From the NCBI RefSeq assembly GCF_000830985.1, contig NZ_CP007151.1, positions 2,418,001 through 2,482,000 on the forward strand: DNA of 64,000 nucleotides, given 5' to 3'. Position numbers and translations under genes: made by a program. Origin of the DNA: Marinobacter similis (GTDB lineage Bacteria; Pseudomonadota; Gammaproteobacteria; Pseudomonadales; Oleiphilaceae). This document shows positions 20,894-29,851 of the stretch, piece after piece. Within the stretch, counting starts at the first letter, position 1; every line of letters begins with the position of its first letter. The notes under the pieces are model-generated. The model saw only the letters and a list, made by a program, of their open reading frames with translations, did not search any database and was not told where the DNA came from.

Positions 20894-22858
20894 TTAGAAT
20901 GCCCCGGAGATGTTGACGACTTTTTGCTGGATCAGGGTCGGGGCCGGTTTGCGGATCTGGCGTTGCATGGCGTCAGCCAATTCCAGCTGCCGGGTGAGGT
21001 CGGAAATGGTGTTGTGCAGACGTTCCCGCTCGGCACGGCCATCGCGGTCACTGCGCACCATGTCCCGCAGGCGTCGGATCTGATGCTCCAGTAGCTGCTT
21101 CTGTTCCATGGAGTATTGCATGATCGGTAGCAGTGCCTCCCGAGGCCAGCGATCAACGTCGGTGCGGACGCGGGCATTCAGGGTGCGGGCTTCACCCACA
21201 ATGACATTGAAGAAGCGGCGGACCAGCAAGGACTGTTCGGTCAGCAGGTTCTTGGGACTGATCCGAAACCGTCGTGCTTTCTTGCGCAGTTCCCGTACGG
21301 CAATGACATGCCGCCCTGCCCGCAGCGGAATGGGCTCCAGGTGACGGGCCCTGGTGTCCTCGTTGTAGCGCCGGTAGATGGCGCCGACCATTTTCTCCGC
21401 CAGACGCCCCTCGCTCATCAGGTTGGTCAGATCACCTTCGAGCAACTCAAAGAACTGGTCCATGGCCCGATTCATGCCAGCCGTGGTCCAGCTTTTCGAC
21501 ATGGACTGACGAATCCGCTCGGCGTGATCTTCAAAACGCTTCTCGGCTACCAGCTGTTTCAGCATGCCCCCCTGGGAGTCCATCAGCCGCCGGCTGGAGC
21601 GAAGGGTGATCAGCTTCTTGTAGTAGAAGTCGTAGTCTTTCTGGGCCCGGTCGGCGAGTCGGGCCAGTGCCGCCTTGTCCATGGTGGTGCCGGAGCAGGC
21701 CGCCAGTTCTTCCTGCAGTGAATCCAGTCGGGTTTGCATTGCGGCCTGACTGTTTTGCAGCATGCCCAGCAGATCATTGATCAGACTCTGGGTAATCAAC
21801 TGCTCCTTGTGCATCAGGATGCGCTGGATGATCAGTTGCTCCAGCTGCCCGATGTTGGATCGTTCAAACAGTGCCTCATCCTGGCGGACCCGGCTGACCA
21901 GGCCCTGCTTGGCGGACAGTGGGATGACATCGTGCTGGCGGATGCCCAAATGGTCGGCGGTATATTCGCGCACCCGCTCAATGGCGTCCTGGGTGTGCTT
22001 CTCACCCTGCAGGTCGTCCCAGAGTACGTCGATTTTGTTCAGTACCGCAAAGCGTCCGGCCCGGTGGTCGGCGTGCTCGGTGTCGATGTGCTCTTTCCAG
22101 ATGGTCAGGTCGCTGGCGGTCACGCCGGTGTCGGCACTCAGGACAAAAATGACAGCGTGGGCCCGAGGCAGCATGCTAATGGTCAGCTCAGGCTCAGAGC
22201 CCAGGGCATTGAGCCCCGGTGTGTCGAGAATGCGCAAGCCGCGCTCGAAAAGTGGATGGCGAATGCTGATCTGTGCGTTGCGCCAGGCGGGTACCAGCAC
22301 CTGGCCCGGATTATTGCGGTCATGCTCCAGCATGTCATCGTCGAAGCCCAGGCGACGGGCTTCTTCTGGCCGTACGCTCTTGACCCGCGCCACCTCCGCC
22401 AGCACCTCGCGCATGACTTCGGGGTCGCGTTCGTCGAGCTCGTGCTTGACCCAACGCTCAGGCTGCTTGCGCAGCTGCTGCAGGGACAGCTCGCCGGTGC
22501 GGGTTTCTATCGGTAACAGCAGGAGGTAGTTCTGGTTGGCGCTGCGATCGAAGAACAGCTCGGTCGGGCACATGGTGGTGCGTCCGGCCTGTGACGGCAG
22601 CATGCGCTGGCCATACTCGGAAAAGAACAGGGCGTTGATCAGTTCGGTTTTGCCCCGGGAGTACTCGCCCACAAAGGCAATGGTCAGTTCGTCTTCAACC
22701 AGCAATTCGAGTCCGTGACGTATTCGGGTGCTTACGTCGTCCGAAAACAGATTGTTGTCCTGCAGCCATAACCGGTAGCGGCCAATCTGTCGGATTAGCT
22801 CTTTTTTCCAGTTGTGGTATGCCTCTACCTGCTGTGACAGAGTTCCCTGCTGAGTCAT
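20894..22858 (-). CDS. Dynamin-like large GTPase
   Basis: A 654-residue protein with an N-terminal GTPase domain: P-loop VGEYSRGKTELINAL near residue 63, switch-type TTMCPTELFF, G3 LRILDTPGLNALG near 210, and G4 AVLNKIDVLW near 268. A long helical, coiled-coil-rich region follows to the C terminus, as in bacterial dynamin-like proteins that remodel membranes. No clear transmembrane helix is visible. It is upstream of metX on the same strand across a 126-base gap, and appears to be an independent unit. Role in this organism is unknown; membrane repair or cell-envelope functions are only family precedents. Confidence 0.75.
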   Translation of the reverse strand: MTQQGTLSQQVEAYHNWKKELIRQIGRYRLWLQDNNLFSDDVSTRIRHGLELLVEDELTIAFVGEYSRGKTELINALFFSEYGQRMLPSQAGRTTMCPTELFFDRSANQNYLLLLPIETRTGELSLQQLRKQPERWVKHELDERDPEVMREVLAEVARVKSVRPEEARRLGFDDDMLEHDRNNPGQVLVPAWRNAQISIRHPLFERGLRILDTPGLNALGSEPELTISMLPRAHAVIFVLSADTGVTASDLTIWKEHIDTEHADHRAGRFAVLNKIDVLWDDLQGEKHTQDAIERVREYTADHLGIRQHDVIPLSAKQGLVSRVRQDEALFERSNIGQLEQLIIQRILMHKEQLITQSLINDLLGMLQNSQAAMQTRLDSLQEELAACSGTTMDKAALARLADRAQKDYDFYYKKLITLRSSRRLMDSQGGMLKQLVAEKRFEDHAERIRQSMSKSWTTAGMNRAMDQFFELLEGDLTNLMSEGRLAEKMVGAIYRRYNEDTRARHLEPIPLRAGRHVIAVRELRKKARRFRISPKNLLTEQSLLVRRFFNVIVGEARTLNARVRTDVDRWPREALLPIMQYSMEQKQLLEHQIRRLRDMVRSDRDGRAERERLHNTISDLTRQLELADAMQRQIRKPAPTLIQQKVVNISGAF

Positions 22859-23022
22859 TGTCTTTCCTTCTGCGCTACTACCGAGCCTTCTGCGCGACTG
22901 CCGGGTGCTTGGGGCACGATGCTCTGGAGGGCGGATTAATTACTGGTAATAGTATCCTGTTCCCTGCAGCTTTGGAGCCGGGGTCTAAGTAGACTGTCGT
23001 CTATATCGGCAGGACTTGCAAT

Positions 23023-23060
23023 AAAAAAGCTGCAAAATCATAGGGATGATCTTGCAGCTT
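23023..23060 (-). terminator. Rho-independent terminator after yggT
   Basis: A long stem (AAGCTGCAA, then ATCAT, loop, ATGAT, then TTGCAGCTT) is followed on the minus strand by a T-run. It ends the yggS-proC-yggT transcript. Nothing else is visible in 22859-23114. Confidence 0.85.
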
Positions 23061-23114
23061 CGGATTAATCGATTTCGTCGAGAACTGTAACGAAATGTAT
23101 TTTTGAGATGCAGT

Positions 23115-23699
23115 TTACAAACCGAGGCCGATAGAGCCGAGCCCCGCAGCCATCTTCATGTGCTCGATGACCACTGAAATCACGTTCAGAATCAGGAAGA
23201 CGATGATCGGTGACAGATCCAGGCCACCCATGGAGGGCATGATATTACGCACCGGGCGCATCACCGGTTCGGTGATCTGGGCGACCAATTGAATCGCCGG
23301 ATGCCCGCTTCCGGGTGCTATCCAGCTCACCACTACTACCGCGATCACCGACCAGAAATAGATTTTCACGATCAGGTCGAGCACGTTCAGCACCGCCCAC
23401 ACCATCAGGGTGATGGGGTTAAACGATGGAATGCCGCCGTTCAGTGCGATCAGGATCAGCAGGAAGGTAATTGCCTGAATGGCGATGGCCAGTACCAGTG
23501 ATGCACCGTCAATGCCGCCCCAGCCCGGAATGAAGCGGCGCAGCGGCTTCAGTGGCGGGTTCGTGGCCTTGACCACGAATTGGGAAATCGGGTTGTAGAA
23601 GTCCGCTCGGGCCAGCTGCAGCAGAAACCGCAGCAGCACGATGGTCATGTAAAAGGTGGATGCAATGAGCAGGATCGTAATCAGGATGTCTGCCAGCAT
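23115..23699 (-). CDS. yggT: YggT family membrane protein
   Basis: A 194-residue inner-membrane protein with two YGGT repeats, each a pair of hydrophobic helices. Each repeat ends in a version of the conserved P-x-x-P-x-R motif: NPPLKPLRRFIPGWGGID near residue 45 and ITEPVMRPVRNIMPSMGG near 150. Function is not established; some YggT proteins help osmotic tolerance or protein export. It follows proC by 22 bases and is the last gene of the yggS-proC-yggT unit. Confidence 0.85.
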   Translation of the reverse strand: MLADILITILLIASTFYMTIVLLRFLLQLARADFYNPISQFVVKATNPPLKPLRRFIPGWGGIDGASLVLAIAIQAITFLLILIALNGGIPSFNPITLMVWAVLNVLDLIVKIYFWSVIAVVVVSWIAPGSGHPAIQLVAQITEPVMRPVRNIMPSMGGLDLSPIIVFLILNVISVVIEHMKMAAGLGSIGLGL

Positions 23700-23721
23700 G
23701 AAGCCGTGTCTCCGTTATCGG

Positions 23722-24555
23722 TTACTGTTTGCCTGCCAGTTCGCTGGCCATTTCTTCCGAGCGTTTGAACGCCGCGCCGTACGCCTTGCGGACCAGATCG
23801 CGCAGCCCACCTTCTTCAAAGGTGTTGATGGCCTGCTCGGTGGTGCCACCGGGAGACATGACGTTGCGCTTGAGCTGACCGGGGTCGTGCTCGCTGCGTG
23901 CAGCCATTTCCGCTGCCCCGGCCATGGTCTGAATGGCCAGTTCCCGGGCCGTGACTGCCTCAATGCCGGCATCGACGGCGACGTCTTCCAGAGCTTCAAG
24001 CATCAGGAAAAAATAGGCCGGGCCACTGCCGGACAGTGCGGTCACTGCGTGCAGCAGGTTCTCGTCCTCAACCCAGAGCGCGGAGCCGATGCTTTCGAAG
24101 ACCGACTCGACCATCTTCTTCTGGGCATCCTTCACCTGGGCGTTGGCAAACAGGCCGGCGGCGCCTTTGCCCACCAGTGACGGTGTATTGGGCATCACCC
24201 GGACCAGCGGAAGGCCACCGGCCAGCCACTCATCCAGGGTTTCGGCGGTCAGGCCTGCGGCGATAGAGACCATCAGCGGTCGGGTGTTCTGAACTACCGG
24301 TGCGATGTCGCGGCAGACGTCGGCCATGACCTGGGGCTTGACCGCCAGAACGACCATGTCGGCTTGTTGAGCGCAGTAGCGGTTGTCGGTGGTGACGCTT
24401 ACGCCGAACTTCTTGCGGATGGACTGCAGGTGGCCATCATCCGGTGCGCTGACCCAGATGTTTCCAGCTTTGTAGCCGCTGTCCAGCATACCGCCAATGA
24501 TGGCGCTGGCCATGTTGCCCGCGCCAATGAATGAAATGGTTGGTGATGTGCTCAA
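23722..24555 (-). CDS. proC: Pyrroline-5-carboxylate reductase ProC
   Basis: A complete 277-residue enzyme for the last step of proline synthesis. FIGAGNMASAIIGGML is the NAD(P)-binding start, VVLAVKPQVMADV follows near residue 70, and VRVMPNTPSLVGKGAAGLF near 120. The C-terminal signature is ALSGSGPAYFFLMLEAL, then VMSPGGTTEQAINTFEEGG. It sits between yggS and yggT, a common order. Confidence 0.93.
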   Translation of the reverse strand: MSTSPTISFIGAGNMASAIIGGMLDSGYKAGNIWVSAPDDGHLQSIRKKFGVSVTTDNRYCAQQADMVVLAVKPQVMADVCRDIAPVVQNTRPLMVSIAAGLTAETLDEWLAGGLPLVRVMPNTPSLVGKGAAGLFANAQVKDAQKKMVESVFESIGSALWVEDENLLHAVTALSGSGPAYFFLMLEALEDVAVDAGIEAVTARELAIQTMAGAAEMAARSEHDPGQLKRNVMSPGGTTEQAINTFEEGGLRDLVRKAYGAAFKRSEEMASELAGKQ

Positions 24556-24616
24556 GGTTCACTCCAACGGTTGATCGGTTAAACGTCCGGCCTGATCATA
24601 ACAGGATCCGCTAGTT

Positions 24617-25321
24617 TCAGCTCTTCGCAGGGCGGGGGCCAAACACATCGGTGCCCACGCGCACCCAGGTGGCGCCCTCGGCAATGGCAACTTCCAGGTC
24701 ACCGGACATGCCCATGGACAGCGTGTCCAGCGGCCCTGCGTCCGGGTATTGCGCCTTCAGATCGTGCAAGGCCCGGGTTAGCCGGCGAAAACTGAGCCGA
24801 AGCTCTGCCTCGGGCTGATCCGGATCGGGGATGGCCATCAAGCCGCGCAGCGACAGATTCGTTAACTCGCCGATGGCCTGCACCAGGTCAGGCAGCTCTT
24901 CCAGCGTACAACCGGTCTTGCTGTCTTCTTCATTAACGTTGATCTGGAGGCAGATATTCAATGGCGGCAATTCGGCGGCCCGTTGTTCGTTCAGGCGCCG
25001 CGCGATCTTGAGGCGGTCGACGCTGTGGACCCAGGAGAAGGCGGTTGCGATTTGTCGGGTCTTGTTGGACTGGATCGGCCCGATGAAGTGCCAGTCGATC
25101 CCGGCGATATCGGCCAGTGCGTCGATCTTGTCGAGTGCTTCCTGCAGGTAGTTTTCTCCGAATGCGGTCTGTCCGGCGGCCACTGCCGCGCGCAGGTCAT
25201 CCGCAGTTCGGGTCTTGCTGACTGCCAACAGGCGCACAGAGCCGGGCTCCCGGCCCGCTTTCAATGTTGCTTTTTGTATGCGTCGGGTTACGCTCCCGAT
25301 GTTGTCTGCTATGCTGCTCAT
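24617..25321 (-). CDS. yggS: YggS family PLP homeostasis protein
   Basis: A 234-residue PLP-binding protein without known enzymatic activity that keeps vitamin B6 pools balanced. The PLP lysine is in LLAVSKTRTADDL near residue 36. FGENYLQEALDKID, DWHFIGPIQSNKTRQIA and LSMGMSGDLEVAIAEGAT are the family blocks. I use the ATG of MSSIADNIG at 25321, because the ten residues upstream in the longer frame are not part of the family. It is the first gene of a unit divergent from pilT. Confidence 0.9.
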   Translation of the reverse strand: MSSIADNIGSVTRRIQKATLKAGREPGSVRLLAVSKTRTADDLRAAVAAGQTAFGENYLQEALDKIDALADIAGIDWHFIGPIQSNKTRQIATAFSWVHSVDRLKIARRLNEQRAAELPPLNICLQINVNEEDSKTGCTLEELPDLVQAIGELTNLSLRGLMAIPDPDQPEAELRLSFRRLTRALHDLKAQYPDAGPLDTLSMGMSGDLEVAIAEGATWVRVGTDVFGPRPAKS

Positions 25322-25462
25322 AGTGTGAAATCGCCACGTTCGGTGTGCCACCTGTACGGTGACACGTTACCCGCAGGTCACTGAAATGCCAAGTGAACCG
25401 CGCCGGGAAATCCGCCGGACCGACGCTACCGGGATAAAAGAAAAAGCCTTCCGAGGATTCCT

Positions 25463-26496
25463 ATGGATATTACTGAACTGCTTGCCTTCTCGGCCAAACA
25501 GGGTGCGTCGGACTTGCACCTCTCAGCTGGCCTGCCACCAATGATTCGCGTTGATGGTGATGTACGTCGTATCAACCTTCCGCCCATGGAGCACAAAGAG
25601 GTGCACGGGCTGATTTACGACATCATGAACGACAAGCAGCGAAAGGACTACGAGGAATTCCTTGAAACCGACTTCTCCTTCGAAGTTCCCGGGGTCGCCC
25701 GATTCCGTGTCAACGCCTTCAACCAGAACCGGGGCGCCGGTGCCGTGTTCCGGACCATCCCTTCCAAGGTTCTGACCATGGAAGACCTGGGCATGGGGCA
25801 GACCTTCAAGGACATCTCCTCGGTGCCGCGTGGACTGGTACTGGTCACCGGGCCAACGGGTTCCGGTAAGTCCACCACCCTGGCAGCATGATGGACTACA
25901 TCAACGACACCCGCTATGAGCACGTCCTCACCATCGAGGACCCGATCGAATTCGTACACGAATCCAAGAAGTGCCTGGTCAACCAGCGTGAAGTGCATCG
26001 GGACACCCTGGGCTTCAATGAAGCTCTGCGCTCGGCGCTGCGGGAAGACCCGGACATCATCCTGGTAGGCGAGCTGCGAGACCTTGAAACCATCCGTTTG
26101 GCGCTGACGGCGGCGGAAACCGGCCACCTGGTTTTCGGTACCCTACACACCACTTCAGCGGCCAAGACCATCGACCGGGTTGTTGACGTGTTCCCTGCCG
26201 AAGAGAAGTCCATGGTCCGCTCGATGCTGTCCGAGTCCCTGCAAGCGGTTATCTCCCAGACCCTGATGAAGAAAATGGGTGGTGGCCGGATCGCCGCCCA
26301 CGAAATCATGATCGGCACCTCCGCCATCCGGAACCTGATCCGCGAAGACAAAATCGCCCAGATGTACTCATCGATTCAAACCGGTGCTTCCCTGGGCATG
26401 CAGACCCTGGACCAGTGCCTGGAGCGGCTGCTTCAGAAAGGGCTGATCTCTCGCGAGGCGGCCCGAGCCAAGGCCAAGATGCCAGACAATTTCTGA
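25463..26496 (+). CDS. pilT: Type IV pilus retraction ATPase PilT (frameshifted in this assembly)
   Basis: PilT powers retraction of type IV pili for twitching. The N-terminal PAS-like part has KQGASDLHLSAGLPP. The Walker A, VTGPTGSGKSTTLAA, is directly before the break at 25887, where one missing C turns GCC-ATG into GC-ATG. The next frame begins MMDYINDTRYEHVLTIEDP and carries the Asp box, the Walker B (DPDIILVGELRDLET) and the His box (TGHLVFGTLHTTSA). The total becomes 344 residues, the length of Pseudomonas PilT. AGGATTCCT precedes the ATG. pilU follows on the same strand. Confidence 0.93.
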
Positions 26497-26537
26497 TCTG
26501 CGACTAACAAGAATCAAGAAACACCACAGGTGCTCGT

Positions 26538-27659
26538 ATGGAATTTGAGAAGTTGCTTCGTCTGATGGTCGAAAAGGGCGGTTCGGACCTGTTCATCACC
26601 GCGGGCGTTCCGCCCAGCATGAAGGTGAACGGGAAAGTGCTGCCGGTGACCAAGAATGCCCTGACGCCGGAACAGACCCGGGAGTTCGTTTACGGTTCGA
26701 TGAACGACAAGCAGCGGGCGGAATTCGAGGAAAGCCACGAGTGCAACTTCGCCATCAGTGCCCGGGGAATTGGCCGTTTCCGGGTCAGTGCCTTCTTCCA
26801 GCGTAACCTGTGCGGCATGGTGCTGCGTCGCATTGAGGTCAAGATTCCCCAGATTGATGACCTGGCATTGCCTGAGGTGATCAAAGAGCTGGCGATGACC
26901 AAGCGCGGGCTAATCATGTTTGTCGGCGCTACCGGTACCGGTAAGTCGACGTCGCTGGCGGCGATGCTCGGACACCGCAACCGCAACAGCCGTGGCCACA
27001 TCATTTCCATCGAAGATCCGATTGAATTCGTGCACCAGCACCAGGGCTGTATCGTTACCCAGCGCGAGGTGGGTATCGACACCGAGAGCTTTGAGGTGGC
27101 CCTGAAGAACACCCTGCGTCAGGCACCTGACGTTATCCTGATTGGTGAGGTGCGAACCCGCCAGACCATGGAATACTCGGTGCAGTTCGCTGAAACCGGG
27201 CACCTGTGCCTGGCCACCCTGCACGCCAACAACGCCAACCAGGCGCTGGACCGGATCATCCAGTTCTTCCCACCGGAACAACACAACCAGATCTGGATGG
27301 ATCTGTCCCTGAACCTGAAGGCCATCGTGGCCCAGCAGCTGGTGCCCACGCCGGATGGCAAGGGCCGGAAGGCGGTTATCGAGGTACTGATCAACTCGCC
27401 GTTGGTTGCCGACATGATTCGCAAAGGCGAGGTGCACAAGCTCAAGGAGCTGATGGCCAAATCGAACGAAACCGGCATGCAGACTTTCGACCAGGCCCTG
27501 TACAAGCTTTACGCCGAAGGCTCGATCACTTACGAGGATGCCCTCGGCCATGCCGATTCTGCCAACGATCTGCGCCTGATGATCAAGCTCGGGGCGGATG
27601 CCCAGGGTGCGGATCAGCTGTCATCCAGCGTTGATAAGTTGTCGATTCAGGACGATTAG
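26538..27659 (+). CDS. pilU: PilT-dependent retraction ATPase PilU
   Basis: A complete 373-residue paralogue of PilT. It has KGGSDLFITAGVPPSMKVNG at the N terminus, Walker A FVGATGTGKSTSLAAM, the Asp box IEDPIEFVHQHQGC, and Walker B with EVRTRQTMEY. ETGHLCLATLHANNANQALD holds the His box. In relatives PilU assists PilT and cannot retract pili alone. It is 41 bases after pilT and probably cotranscribed. Confidence 0.93.
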   Translation: MEFEKLLRLMVEKGGSDLFITAGVPPSMKVNGKVLPVTKNALTPEQTREFVYGSMNDKQRAEFEESHECNFAISARGIGRFRVSAFFQRNLCGMVLRRIEVKIPQIDDLALPEVIKELAMTKRGLIMFVGATGTGKSTSLAAMLGHRNRNSRGHIISIEDPIEFVHQHQGCIVTQREVGIDTESFEVALKNTLRQAPDVILIGEVRTRQTMEYSVQFAETGHLCLATLHANNANQALDRIIQFFPPEQHNQIWMDLSLNLKAIVAQQLVPTPDGKGRKAVIEVLINSPLVADMIRKGEVHKLKELMAKSNETGMQTFDQALYKLYAEGSITYEDALGHADSANDLRLMIKLGADAQGADQLSSSVDKLSIQDD

Positions 27660-27705
27660 AGGAAAGTCGTTAATTATTAGTATCTTGAATGAGTAGTCTT
27701 GGCAT

Positions 27706-27735
27706 TTGAGGCCAGATAGCTGTGCTGCGTATACT
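27706..27735 (+). promoter_or_regulatory. Candidate sigma-70 promoter of fadL
   Basis: TTGAGG and TATACT separated by 18 bases, about 32 bases before the fadL ATG. Confidence 0.45.
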
Positions 27736-27766
27736 CCGCGCGAAATTTATAAGGAGATACCAGCAC

Positions 27767-29138
27767 ATGAGATCCCAGCTGCTTGCCCGGGCTATCCGTT
27801 TTACCTCGCTGGCGGCCATTGCGGCGCCAGCCACCGCACTAGCTGGTGGCTTTTCCCTGAATGAACAAAGCGCCAGCGCCATGGGTGTGGCCAATGCTGG
27901 CGTGGCCGCCAATCCTGAGAACGCCACCACCGTCCTGTTCAACCCCGCCGGCATGAGCCAGTTGTCTGGCACTAATATGTCGTTTGGTGCGGCTGTGCTG
28001 GATATCGATGCCGAGGCCAAGCGGGACAGCATTTCCGTTACCCGAAAAGACCCTTCCGTACCTGTCCAGCCGGCCACTGATGGCGGTGACATCGCTGATC
28101 CTGCGGTGCTGCCGAATTTCTATCTGACCCATGAGCTGAACGACAGCGTCGACGTTGGCTTTGGCATTCACGCGCCCTACGGGCTAGCCGCCGATTATGA
28201 CAACGATTTCGCCGGCCGGTTCTTTGCTGATAAAACTGAGCTGACCGCCATTGCGTTCACGCCCTCGATATCGGTCAGCAACGGCCAGGGCCTGTCCATG
28301 GGGGCGGGGCTCAATATCATGTACGCCGAGGGTCGGCTGAGTCGGTACCAGGACCTCAGCGATGATGCCGGTGCGGCGGCCGTGGTCTTGCCTGAGCCTA
28401 TGCCGATATTGAAGGCGACGATGTCGGGGTGACTTTCAGGGTTGGTTTTTTGTATGAACTTTCGGAGCGTACCCAGTTTGGCCTGACCGCCCAGACAGGA
28501 ACCGAGCTGGAGTTAGAGGGAGACGCGGAGATCAGCGACGTGCCGGTGCCCCCGACCTACGCCCGGACTACGACTCTGAATGAGAAAGTTACCGTGCCGC
28601 TGGCGATTCCAGAGAGCATCACTTTCGGTGCCCGGCATCGTTTGACCGATGAAGTCACCGTTTTAGCGGGCGCCACCTACGCGCGTTGGAGCCGATTCGA
28701 AGAACTGGACATCATCAGCCGGGAAGCGAACGGCGAAATTACCCGGTCATCGGAGCCAGGCGCTACATCACCCACATCACCGAGCGCTGGAACAATACCT
28801 GGCAGTTCAATCTGGGTGGAATCTGGCAGGCCAGCCCGGAATGGGCCTTTAAGGCTGGCTATGCCTGGGACGAGTCGCCGGTGGATGAGTATGTCACGGC
28901 CCGGATTCCTTCTGAGGACCGGCACTGGCTAACCCTTGGTGCCCAGTGGCAGGATATTCGCAACGGTTGGACCGTAGACGCGGCGGTCGGCACCCTGATT
29001 TTCGAGGACGATGCCGAGGTCAATGATCGCGAATACACCCACCAGAACCCGACTGAGCCGTCATCAACTGCCAATTACCAGGGCACCTATGAACTCAGCG
29101 CCTGGAGCGCATCAGTTCAGGTAAGCAAGGCGTTTTAA
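27767..29138 (+). CDS. fadL: FadL/TodX-type outer-membrane transporter (two frameshifts in this assembly)
   Basis: A long-chain fatty acid or hydrocarbon porin. It starts with a signal peptide (cut after ATALA), followed by GGFSLNEQSASAMGVANAG, the hatch-domain block that plugs the barrel, and VLFNPAGMSQL, the NPA signature. DVGFGIHAPYGLAADYDND is the segment after the hatch. Missing bases near 28400 and 28740 are needed to run through VGVTFRVGFLYELSE and RYITHITERW to the terminal SVQVSKAF, whose last Phe is typical of outer-membrane barrels. About 457 residues. AAGGAG lies upstream of the ATG. A second, distant FadL-like protein is encoded at 53719-55056. Confidence 0.88.
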
Positions 29139-29184
29139 ACCGTCACCGGCTGATCAGTAGCTTCTTGTAATCCCCAGCAAATGA

Positions 29185-29565
29185 TCAGCCAACCACCTGG
29201 CCACGGTAGATGACTTTCTTCTTCCGTGGCGGGTCTTCTCCCTCCGAATCCCTTACCGTTGCCGTCGGTCGACTGTCTTCAGCAATCTCCTGGCCCCGAT
29301 ACATCCGTTTCGGTGTCGCTGATGCCTTCTCGCTTTCCGTTTTCACACACAAGTGCGGAACCTGTTCCTGCAGGGTTTTCCAAGTGTTGGTCAGGTGGCT
29401 GGAGCGAGTTTTGCTCGCGTACTCAGCCAGTTGTTGTTCCAGATGCTCTTCCGTGAGATGCAGCTTTACGCCGAATTCGGAACGGATCAGTCGACGACAC
29501 TGATGTACCAGCTTCAGCAGGCCTGGGTCCAGCAGCCAGCTTCGTTCAGATGCCAGAGATGTCAT
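29185..29565 (-). CDS. Uncharacterised basic protein with two YRGQ motifs
   Basis: A 126-residue soluble protein I do not recognise. The first half is predicted helical with a charged surface (SWLLDPGLLKLVHQCRRLIR; HLTEEHLEQQLAEYASKT). The second half is a linker holding two copies of a short motif, KRMYRGQEI near residue 87 and KKVIYRGQVV at the very C terminus, each after a basic run. The gene is convergent with fadL and 287 bases downstream of nothing on its own strand, so it is likely monocistronic. Codon composition looks like the neighbours. Confidence 0.6.
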   Translation of the reverse strand: MTSLASERSWLLDPGLLKLVHQCRRLIRSEFGVKLHLTEEHLEQQLAEYASKTRSSHLTNTWKTLQEQVPHLCVKTESEKASATPKRMYRGQEIAEDSRPTATVRDSEGEDPPRKKKVIYRGQVVG

Positions 29566-29800
29566 GGTTACGGCCTCGGAATGGGGGTGTCACAACATGG
29601 CAAGGCCTGGTCCCTCGGGATTGGGCCATGCCGACCCGACTGATGCTGCGAATATCGTGCCGCTTCCAATGATAGGCGTGGAGGTTACTGGGAAGTCAGG
29701 GCGTTAGGGGTAGGGCGGAGGTGGAGCATGAGTGAGTTGGTTAAAAAATGCGCGTTGTTTCAGTGCAAAATGACAGCACCTGCACCGTTTTGGCGGATGT

Positions 29801-29829
29801 CCCTGGCACCGGCGGGACCGGTACCAGGG
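29801..29829 (-). terminator. Imperfect hairpin downstream of polA
   Basis: CCCTGG-x-ACCGG and CCGGT-x-CCAGGG form a stem 23 bases past the polA stop. There is no T-run, so termination is a guess. The rest of 29566-29851 shows no gene. Confidence 0.35.
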
Positions 29830-29851
29830 TAAGGCTAGGAGGTCTTCGTTG

